A stretch of DNA of 5,991 nt from DASZYF01 sp035545535. Lineage in GTDB: Bacteria > Actinomycetota > Actinomycetes > Mycobacteriales > CAJCIY01. Each line of letters opens with the position of its first letter. Within the stretch, counting starts at the first letter, position 1. The position numbers and the translations under genes are program-made. Shown here piece by piece: positions 1 to 5,532 of this stretch. A model generated the notes under the pieces. That model was given only the letters and a program-made list of their open reading frames with translations, had not been told where the DNA came from and did no database searches. The stretch is from NCBI GenBank assembly GCA_035545535.1, contig DASZYF010000160.1:1-5991 (forward strand). The letters are read 5' to 3'.

Positions 1-819
1 GGGCGGCGCGGCCGGCGTCGTCGCCACGGGCGGGGCGACCGCCGCGGTGTGGTGCGGGCGTGGCGTGCTCGAGGGGAGCGGCGCCTCGACGGCGAGCGAC
101 ACCTTCATCTGCGAGGCCCCCGCGAGCGAGAGCGTGAACCCGGCCGTGGTGCCCGGGTCGGGGAGGATCGCGAGGCCGTCGTTCTCGTCGTCGAGCCAGC
201 TCTGCGCCAGCGCGGGCGAGCTGAACGTGTACGACGACGACGCACCGTCGAAGGTCCCCTTGACCGGGGAGGAGCAGTCCGTGGCGGGCAGCGCGTCCCA
301 CCGGGACGGGCCGGCGCCCGGGTCCCAGTCGCGCACCGCCGGGCAGGCGATGAGGACCGGTGGCCCGGCCGGGTTCAGGAGATCGATGGCGCTTGCGGGG
401 TCGCCCGCGGTGTCGACGACGACCCGCAGCGAGAACGCGGTGACGGTCGAACCGGCGGGCACGCCGCCGAGGTCGACGGAGACGAAGGCCTGCTTGTCGG
501 CCTCGGCGGCCGGATAGGCGACGGGCACCGGCAGCGCGTTGGCGGGCGGCCCGTTGCGGTAGCCGACCCCGAGGTCGCCCTGCGGGACCGTGGTCGGCGT
601 CGCGGGCGGGGCGGTCACCGGCGCCACGAGCGCGCTCGGGTCGTCGTACCACCAGTTGGTCTTGGTCACGGCCGACGGGACGGCCACCGCGTGCGCGACG
701 ACATCGCGGACCTGCGCGGGCGGCCGCGCCGTGGCCACCGCGGCGATCGGGGCGAGCAGCATCCCGGCGCCCGCGACGAGCAGACCCGCGCGCAGGACGC
801 GGCGGGTGCTGGGGGTCAC
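1..819 (-). CDS. Exported protein of unknown function, N-terminal 273 residues (cut by left edge)
   Basis: An open frame of 273 codons runs from a GTG at 819 to the left edge without a stop. AAGGAG at 832-827, seven bases before the GTG, fixes the start. Residues 2-31 form a signal peptide: basic start (R6, R7, R10), hydrophobic stretch about 11-29, and a signal peptidase I site ATA before R32. The mature part has NWWYDD at 55-60, then alternating hydrophobic strands (FVSVDLGGV at 112-120, VTAFSLRVVVDT at 126-137, FTLSLAG at 228-234, MKVSLAVEA at 238-246), suggesting a beta-sandwich or carbohydrate-binding-like fold. Cys159 and Cys182 are the only cysteines, flank Trp165 and Trp174, and could form a disulfide outside the cell. 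From about 247 it becomes rich in Pro, Thr and Ala, like a wall-spanning linker; a membrane or wall anchor may follow beyond the edge. I do not recognise a named family. Existence as a gene is well supported; function is unknown. Confidence 0.85.
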   Translation of the reverse strand, partial: MTPSTRRVLRAGLLVAGAGMLLAPIAAVATARPPAQVRDVVAHAVAVPSAVTKTNWWYDDPSALVAPVTAPPATPTTVPQGDLGVGYRNGPPANALPVPVAYPAAEADKQAFVSVDLGGVPAGSTVTAFSLRVVVDTAGDPASAIDLLNPAGPPVLIACPAVRDWDPGAGPSRWDALPATDCSSPVKGTFDGASSSYTFSSPALAQSWLDDENDGLAILPDPGTTAGFTLSLAGASQMKVSLAVEAPLPSSTPRPHHTAAVAPPVATTPAAPP

Positions 820-826
820 GGATGTG

Positions 827-832
827 CTCCTT
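827..832 (-). promoter_or_regulatory. Ribosome binding site AAGGAG of the exported protein gene
   Basis: The minus strand reads AAGGAG, then seven bases, then GTG at 819. This near-ideal Shine-Dalgarno site is the main reason to choose the GTG, and the signal peptide begins directly after it. No TANNNT-type -10 box can exist between the site and about 1003, because that stretch contains no TA dinucleotide. A promoter, if present, is therefore non-canonical or lies further upstream. Confidence 0.8.
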
Positions 833-894
833 CGACGCTCCCGCGGTCCGATCCTGCCTGCCCAGTGCGTCGCACGGGGCCGAGCATGGGCCAT

Positions 895-906
895 CCGGGG
901 CCCCGG
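895..906. repeat. 12-bp perfect palindrome in the gap between metB and the exported protein gene
   Basis: The sequence CCGGGGCCCCGG is its own reverse complement. It sits about 75 bp upstream of the GTG at 819, just beyond the larger hairpin at 913-946. It could be an operator for the downstream gene or an extension of the terminator structure. A G/C-only palindrome of this size is not rare in a genome this GC-rich, so functional meaning is uncertain. Confidence 0.3.
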
Positions 907-912
907 CGGGGT

Positions 913-946
913 GCGCCACGCCCCCGCCGCGCGGGGACGCGGGCGC
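913..946 (-). terminator. GC-rich hairpin, candidate terminator of the cbs-metB operon
   Basis: The segment folds into an interrupted 14-bp stem: 913-917 with 942-946 (GCGCC/GGCGC), 919-921 with 939-941, and 922-927 with 931-936 (CCCCGC/GCGGGG), with loop 928-930 and small bulges at 918 and 937-938. It lies 58 to 91 bases past the metB stop and before the next gene, where a terminator would be expected. No U-run follows it on the minus strand, so it is not a classical intrinsic terminator. Hairpins without a U-run have been proposed as terminators in actinobacteria, but such structures also arise by chance at this GC content. Confidence 0.35.
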
Positions 947-1003
947 AAGGAGCCGACGGCCTCGGACAGCTGCCACCGTCGGGCACGCCCTCGAGAGCGC
1001 TCC

Positions 1004-2176
1004 CTACGCGAGGCCGTCGAGCGCCGCGGTGAGGTCGGCCACGAGGTCCGCCTCGGTCTCGATGCCGACGGAGAGGCGCACCAGGTCGGCGGGCACCTCG
1101 AGCACCGACCCGGCCGCGCTGGCGTGCGTCATCCGCCCGGGGTGCTCGATCAGCGACTCGACCCCGCCGAGCGACTCCCCCAAGGTGAAGATGCGGGTCC
1201 GCCGGCACACCTCGACCGCGGCGTCCTCGCCGCCGCGCAACGTGAAGCTGACCATGCCGCCGAACGCGCGCATCTGCTTCTGCGCCACGTCATGCCCGGG
1301 GTGCTGCGCGAGCCCGGGGTAGAGCACGCGGTCGACGGCCGGGTGCTCCTGCAGCAGCTCGACGACCGCCGTCGCGTTGGTGCAGTGCCGATCCATCCGC
1401 ACACCGAGCGTCTTCAGGCCGCGCAGGGTGAGCCATGCGTCGAACGGACCGGCGATGCCCCCGATCGCGTTCTGGTGGAAGGCGAGCCGCTCCCCGAGCG
1501 CGACATCCGCGACGACGAGCGCTCCACCGACGACGTCGCTGTGACCGCCGATGTACTTCGTCGTCGAGTGCACGACGACGTCGGCGCCGTGCGCGATCGG
1601 CTGCTGCAGGTAGGGCGACGCGAACGTGTTGTCGACGACGAGCAGGGCGCCGGCATCGTGTGCCACCTGCGCGAGCGCGCCGAGGTCGGCGATGCCGAGC
1701 AGCGGGTTCGTCGGTGTCTCCACCCACACCATGCGCGTCACGCCGGGGCGGATCGCCGCCGCGACCGCGGCGACGTCGGCGAGGGGGGCGGGTGTGTGCT
1801 CGACACCCCACGGCACCGCGACCTTGTCGAACAGCCGGAACGTGCCGCCGTACGCGTCGTTCGGGATGACGACGTGATCGCCCGGCCGGCACACCGTGCG
1901 GATGACGCAGTCCTCCGCGGCGAGGCCGCTCGCGAACGCGAGCCCGGTGCTGCCGCCTTCGAGCGCCGCGAGGCAGCTCTCCAGAGCGGTGCGGGTCGGG
2001 TTGCCGGAGCGCGAGTACTCATAGCCGCGGTGCTTGCCGACCTCCTCCTGCGCGTACGTGGAGGTCTGGTAGATCGGCGGGACGACCGCCCCGTAGGCCG
2101 GGTCGGGTTCCTGGCCGGCGTGGATCGCGCGGGTCTCGAACCCGTCACCCGCCTCGCTCATCGGGCGGTCGATCAT
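1004..2176 (-). CDS. metB: Cystathionine gamma-synthase / gamma-lyase (PLP-dependent)
   Basis: Cytoplasmic enzyme of the Cys/Met-metabolism PLP family (fold type I), 390 residues, the usual length. The PLP lysine is K207 in HSTTKYIGGHSD. Also visible are Y54 and R56 in YEYSRSGNPT (phosphate contact from the neighbouring subunit), Y109 in NDAYGGTFR (ring stacking), D182 in VDNTF, E340 in SLGGVESLIEHP, and R367 in VRLSVGIE (substrate carboxylate). It either makes cystathionine from an activated homoserine plus cysteine, or cleaves cystathionine to cysteine, 2-oxobutyrate and ammonia. Pairing with cbs favours the lyase direction, and E53 before Y54 matches eukaryotic lyases, but sequence alone does not settle it. 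The ATG at 2176 overlaps the cbs stop as ATGA, implying translational coupling; no clear Shine-Dalgarno precedes it. A second ATG at 2161 (residue 6) is an alternative start. It resembles M. tuberculosis MetB nearly end to end, from memory. Confidence 0.96.
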   Translation of the reverse strand: MIDRPMSEAGDGFETRAIHAGQEPDPAYGAVVPPIYQTSTYAQEEVGKHRGYEYSRSGNPTRTALESCLAALEGGSTGLAFASGLAAEDCVIRTVCRPGDHVVIPNDAYGGTFRLFDKVAVPWGVEHTPAPLADVAAVAAAIRPGVTRMVWVETPTNPLLGIADLGALAQVAHDAGALLVVDNTFASPYLQQPIAHGADVVVHSTTKYIGGHSDVVGGALVVADVALGERLAFHQNAIGGIAGPFDAWLTLRGLKTLGVRMDRHCTNATAVVELLQEHPAVDRVLYPGLAQHPGHDVAQKQMRAFGGMVSFTLRGGEDAAVEVCRRTRIFTLGESLGGVESLIEHPGRMTHASAAGSVLEVPADLVRLSVGIETEADLVADLTAALDGLA

Positions 2177-3540
2177 CGCGCCAGGAACCCGAGCAGGTCC
2201 TGACGCGTCACGACGCCCGCGGGCAGCCCGTCCTCGAGCACCACGGCGGCATCGGCCTTCTGCAGCGCCGTGACCGCGGCGGCGACCGGCTCCCCCGCGC
2301 CGATCATCGGCAGCGGCGGCGACATGTGCTTCTCGAGCGCGTCGGCGAGCTGGGCCTCGCCGGCGAACAGCGCGTCGAGCAGGTCACGCTCGACGACCGA
2401 CCCCATGACCTCGGCGGCCTTGACCGGCGGCTCGGCCTTCACGACCGGCATCTGCGAGACCCCGTACTCGCGCAGGATGTCGATCGCCTCACGCACGGTC
2501 TCGGTCGGGTGCACGTGCACGAACCCGGGGAGCTGGGACCCCTTGCGGTGCAGCACATCTCCGACCGTCGAGGCCTCGTCCGAGGTCTTGATGAAGCCGT
2601 AGTCGGCCAGCCAGTCGTCGTCGTAGAGCTTGGACAGGTAGCCGCGGCCCGAGTCGGGCAGCAGCACCACGACGATCGCATCGGCGTCGAGGCGCGCGGC
2701 GACGCGCAGCGCAGCGACCACCGCCATGCCGCACGAGCCGCCGACGAGCAGCCCCTCCTCGCGCGCGAGGCGCCGGGTCATGAGGAAGCTGTCGCGGTCG
2801 CTGACCGCCTCGATCACGTCGGGGACGTGGCGGTCGAAGGCCGACGGCCAGAAGTCCTCGCCCACACCTTCGACGAGGTACGGACGCCCGTCACCCCCGG
2901 AGTACACCGAGCCCTCCGGGTCGGCGCCGATCACCTGCACCCGCCCGTCGCTCACCTCCTTGAGGTAGCGACCGGTGCCGCTGATCGTGCCGCCGGTGCC
3001 CACCCCCGCGACGAAGTGCGTGATGCGCCCGTCGGTCTGCTCCCACAGCTCGGGCCCGGTGGAGAGGTAGTGCGAGCGCGGGTTGTCCGGGTTGGAGTAC
3101 TGGTCCGGGCTCCACGCGCCCGGGGTCTCCGCGACGACCCGGCGCGCGACGGAGTAGTACGACTCCGGGTGCTCGGGGGCGACCGCCGTGGGGCACACCC
3201 GCACGTCGGCGCCGTACGCGCGGAGCACGGCGATCTTCTCGGGGCTCACCTTGTCGGGCACCGTGAAGACGCACCGGTAGCCCTTCTGCGCGCCGACGAT
3301 CGCGAGCCCCACCCCGGTGTTGCCCGACGTCGGTTCCACGATCGTCCCTCCGGGCGGCAGCCGCCCGTCGCGCTCGGCCGCCTCGACCATGGTCAGGGCG
3401 ATGCGGTCCTTCACGCTGCCGCCCGGGTTGAAGTACTCGACCTTCGCGAGCACCGTCGCGGCGATGCCGTCGGTGACGCTCTTCAACCGCACCAGCGGGG
3501 TGTTGCCGACCAGCTCGACCAGCGAGTCGTAGACCTGCAT
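2173..3540 (-). CDS. cbs: Cystathionine beta-synthase
   Basis: Condenses serine and homocysteine to cystathionine, the first step of reverse transsulfuration, in the cytoplasm. The 455-residue protein has a fold-type II PLP domain (about 1-315) followed by two CBS motifs (about 324-385 and 395-455). PLP-binding features: K44 in GGSVKDR, the TSGNTG loop at 71-76, the phosphate loop GTGGT at 181-185, and S269 in GGSCG. The stretch GADPEGSVYSGG at 205-216 is typical of actinobacterial Cbs. There is no N-terminal heme domain, unlike the human enzyme. The CBS pair is a likely S-adenosylmethionine-responsive or stabilising module, by family knowledge. The ATG at 3540 is chosen because GGAGG lies nine bases upstream and family homology begins at MQVYDSLVELVGNTPLV. 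An in-frame ATG at 3597 would add 19 residues. The gene ends in a four-base overlap with metB and is close in length to M. tuberculosis Cbs. Confidence 0.97.
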   Translation of the reverse strand: MQVYDSLVELVGNTPLVRLKSVTDGIAATVLAKVEYFNPGGSVKDRIALTMVEAAERDGRLPPGGTIVEPTSGNTGVGLAIVGAQKGYRCVFTVPDKVSPEKIAVLRAYGADVRVCPTAVAPEHPESYYSVARRVVAETPGAWSPDQYSNPDNPRSHYLSTGPELWEQTDGRITHFVAGVGTGGTISGTGRYLKEVSDGRVQVIGADPEGSVYSGGDGRPYLVEGVGEDFWPSAFDRHVPDVIEAVSDRDSFLMTRRLAREEGLLVGGSCGMAVVAALRVAARLDADAIVVVLLPDSGRGYLSKLYDDDWLADYGFIKTSDEASTVGDVLHRKGSQLPGFVHVHPTETVREAIDILREYGVSQMPVVKAEPPVKAAEVMGSVVERDLLDALFAGEAQLADALEKHMSPPLPMIGAGEPVAAAVTALQKADAAVVLEDGLPAGVVTRQDLLGFLAR

Positions 3541-3549
3541 CGTTGTGCG

Positions 3550-3554
3550 CCTCC
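3550..3554 (-). promoter_or_regulatory. Ribosome binding site GGAGG of cbs
   Basis: GGAGG on the minus strand, with a nine-base spacer to the ATG at 3540. It decides between that ATG and the in-frame ATG at 3597. It directly abuts the 3' arm of the inverted repeat at 3555-3583, so the two are adjacent in the mRNA; the site itself stays outside the stem. Confidence 0.7.
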
Positions 3555-3583
3555 GGTCGTGGCGGGACAGCCGGGCCACGACC
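3555..3583 (-). repeat. Perfect 9-bp inverted repeat in the cbs leader
   Basis: The arms GGTCGTGGC and GCCACGACC (3555-3563 and 3575-3583) are separated by 11 bases. In RNA they would form a stable stem-loop ending one base before the cbs Shine-Dalgarno site. Possible roles are an operator for a dimeric regulator, an mRNA element affecting cbs translation or stability, or a terminator for the upstream DUF58-TgpA transcript. There is no U-run after it on the minus strand, and its position against the ribosome binding site fits a cbs regulatory role better than termination. The repeat is plain in the sequence; its function is inferred. Confidence 0.5.
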
Positions 3584-3597
3584 TGTGGCGTGGCCAT

Positions 3598-3609
3598 GCC
3601 GCCAACGTA
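3598..3609 (-). promoter_or_regulatory. Possible -10 box (TACGTT) for cbs-metB
   Basis: TACGTT at 3609-3604 matches the actinobacterial TANNNT -10 pattern and lies in the 75-bp space between the TgpA stop and the cbs start. Exactly six bases separate it from an ATG at 3597, the spacing typical of leaderless transcripts in this phylum. A transcript starting there would either be translated from its 5' ATG or carry a 57-base leader holding the inverted repeat and GGAGG. No convincing -35 hexamer is visible at 16-19 bases, so this is tentative. Confidence 0.35.
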
Positions 3610-3615
3610 GAGCGG

Positions 3616-5532
3616 TCAGCCCTTCGCGGCGGCGTCGATCCCGGAGGCCACCCCGACCAGCTCCTCGCGGGCCCGTGCGCGCACGTGGTCCGGCAGCGCG
3701 GCGTCGGACCAGAGCTCCTGCTCGAGCACCGCGATCGCCGTGCGCGGGACCCCGCCCGGCACGGTGGCGAGCACCTCGCGTGGTGTCAGACCGGGGGGAG
3801 CCGCTCGCCCGGCGCGGTCGAGCGCGTCGAGCACCTCGAGGTAGGCGGCGATGACCGGCGGACGGGCCGCTTCGTCGGCGCGCCGCACCCGACGGCGGCG
3901 CAGCAGCACGGCCGGGACGGCGAGCAGCCCGAGACCGAGGAGCACGAGCAGTGCCGCGAGCAGCACGGTGTGCGCGGCACCGCCGGCTGACTCGGCCGCG
4001 AGCGGGATGCCCGCCGTCGGGTCGCTCTCGACCCAGCCGCGGCCCGGGTGCCACACGTCCACCCATGCGTGCGCATCGCTGCCGAGGATCTGCGTGCCGG
4101 CGCCCGCCGACGCGGTGTCGTTCGCGCCGCCCGCCATCGCGTAGCCGACCACGAGCCGGGTCGGGATGCCGAGCGTGCGCAGCAGCACGGCCTCGGCGCT
4201 GGCGAACTGCTCGCAGAAGCCTTCGTGGGTGTTGAACAGCAGGTCGTCGACCGCGTCGTGACCGGGCGACGGCACGGGCGCTTTCAACGTGTAGGTCATC
4301 GTCGTCCGCAGGTGCTGCTCGATCGCCCGCACCTTCGCATCGACGGTCGTCGCGCCGGCCGTCCAGGTGGTCGCGAGGTCACGCACGCGCGTCGGCAGCT
4401 CGTCGGGCAGGGCGGTGGTCGCCGCCTCCGCCGGTGCCTGCGGACCACCGGACGCACCGGGGGACGTGCCCCGCGTCGCGTAGGTCTCTCCGACGGGCAC
4501 GCCCGGGATCGGCATCCAGGTGCCGACGAGGTCGACGAGCCGGTTCCACGGACCCGAAGCCGCGACCAGCCGGCCGGCGGACAGGACGGTGCGCATCGGC
4601 TGCAGCAGGTGCACGTCGATGGTCGTCACCGGTCCGGGCGCGCCGTCGTCGTTCGCGATCGTGCCGGTCTCGGTCCAGACCTGGCCGTCGTAGGTGTCGT
4701 AGACGCCGTTGCGCAGCAGGGATCCGCCGGGGGCTCCGAACACGACCGCGACCGGGGTGCTCGGCAGCGATCCGCGGACGCGCAGGTCGAGCGGCGACCC
4801 GCCGTCGGACGGGATGGGGCCCGACGCGGTGGACCCGCCCGATGCGCCGGCGCCCGACGAGCTCGGGCCCGGGCCGCCCCGGCCGACGACGCCCCGCGCG
4901 AGGCCGTGCAGCGGCGGTGCGGGCACGAGCAGCCCCGCGAGGCCCGCGACCCCAAGGATCGCGACGATCGACAGCACCGCCCGGCGGGTCACGAGAGGTG
5001 CCGCGTGCCGCGGCGTCACCGGTTCGGTGAGGTCCGGCCGCGCGGCGAGGTGCAGCACCACACCGGCGGCGACCGCCCACGCGAACGAGACGCTCACCCG
5101 GAACGGGGTGTTCTGCTCGCTCGCCGACGCGAGCCCGACCGCGAGCAGGCCGAGCGTGGTCACCAGCAGCGCGCGGACGTCCCGGGGCGTCCGCGGCGTG
5201 CGGTGCAGCTGGAGCAGGAAGCAGAAGCCGAGCACGACGGACGCGGCGTCGGGCGGGCTCGCCGAGGAGAGCGCGAGCACCGCCAGCGCGCCGCCACCGA
5301 CGAGGAGCGCGGTGTGCAGCGACCGCATGCGGCGCAGCGATGCCAGCACGCCGATCGGCAGCACGAGCGCCACACCGGTCAGGGCGGCGGCGAGCGCTCG
5401 TTCGTGGCCGTCGCTCGCGACGGCGATCGACGGCAGGCAGGCGAGGGCCGCGGCGGCGCCGATCCCCACGACGAGCGGCCCCTCCGCCCACGCCGCCAGC
5501 GCCGGCGGGCGCGGTGCCTCAGACGACGGCAC
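3616..5532 (-). CDS. TgpA-like transmembrane transglutaminase-like protein (DUF3488 / transglutaminase core / DUF4129-like)
   Basis: A 638-residue membrane protein numbered from the GTG at 5532. About seven hydrophobic segments (near 18-38, 47-66, 72-91, 96-109, 120-137, 147-164, 184-204) form the DUF3488 part. A Gly/Ser-rich linker (about 217-245) and an extracytoplasmic region follow. The transglutaminase-like core holds the full Cys-His-Asp triad: C440 in GFCEQFASAEAVLLRTLGIP, H488 in SDAHAWVDVWHP, D504 in ESDPTAGIP. Another membrane segment (521-544) leads to a basic cytoplasmic tail with a DUF4129-like motif near GLTPREVL. P. aeruginosa TgpA, the family namesake, is essential and shows transglutaminase activity in vitro; the substrate here is unknown, probably an envelope protein or peptide. 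The start overlaps the DUF58 stop by 14 bp and has GGAGGT five bases upstream. Longer in-frame starts exist at 5550 and 5604 but would deepen the overlap. Confidence 0.93.
   Translation of the reverse strand: MPSSEAPRPPALAAWAEGPLVVGIGAAAALACLPSIAVASDGHERALAAALTGVALVLPIGVLASLRRMRSLHTALLVGGGALAVLALSSASPPDAASVVLGFCFLLQLHRTPRTPRDVRALLVTTLGLLAVGLASASEQNTPFRVSVSFAWAVAAGVVLHLAARPDLTEPVTPRHAAPLVTRRAVLSIVAILGVAGLAGLLVPAPPLHGLARGVVGRGGPGPSSSGAGASGGSTASGPIPSDGGSPLDLRVRGSLPSTPVAVVFGAPGGSLLRNGVYDTYDGQVWTETGTIANDDGAPGPVTTIDVHLLQPMRTVLSAGRLVAASGPWNRLVDLVGTWMPIPGVPVGETYATRGTSPGASGGPQAPAEAATTALPDELPTRVRDLATTWTAGATTVDAKVRAIEQHLRTTMTYTLKAPVPSPGHDAVDDLLFNTHEGFCEQFASAEAVLLRTLGIPTRLVVGYAMAGGANDTASAGAGTQILGSDAHAWVDVWHPGRGWVESDPTAGIPLAAESAGGAAHTVLLAALLVLLGLGLLAVPAVLLRRRRVRRADEAARPPVIAAYLEVLDALDRAGRAAPPGLTPREVLATVPGGVPRTAIAVLEQELWSDAALPDHVRARAREELVGVASGIDAAAKG

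Noticed and set aside
787..819. Twin-arginine (Tat) signal in the exported protein
   Set aside because: R6-R7 is present, but the following residues (VLR) fit the Tat consensus poorly; an ordinary Sec signal peptide is the simpler reading.
995..1002. 8-bp palindrome GAGCGCTC just after the metB stop
   Set aside because: Too short to separate from chance in a GC-rich sequence and not paired with any other signal.
49..1032. Plus-strand open frames of 327 and 156 codons in the left part
   Set aside because: They oppose the exported protein, which has a ribosome binding site and signal peptide; the plus-strand products are Arg/Gly-rich with no domain signal.
590..2203. Long plus-strand open frame (537 codons) across metB and the left gap
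   Set aside because: It is antisense to metB, whose catalytic motifs are intact. The product is Arg/Asp/Val-rich with no domain pattern, as expected for the complementary strand of a gene with strong third-position G/C bias.
3541..3615. SAM riboswitch or poly-cysteine upstream reading frame before cbs
   Set aside because: The 75-bp spacer has only one simple stem-loop, too little for a known SAM riboswitch fold as far as I can see, and its short frames show no run of Cys codons.
2326..3990. Long plus-strand open frame (554 codons) opposite cbs and the end of the TgpA-like gene
   Set aside because: It spans two real genes and the spacer between them, has low-complexity Arg/His/Gly-rich content and no recognisable motif; a GC-bias shadow.
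2891..4066. Minus-strand frame of 391 codons in another frame over cbs and the TgpA-like gene
   Set aside because: It crosses the TgpA stop, the spacer and the cbs start, and is Arg/Ala-rich; it reads the real genes out of frame.
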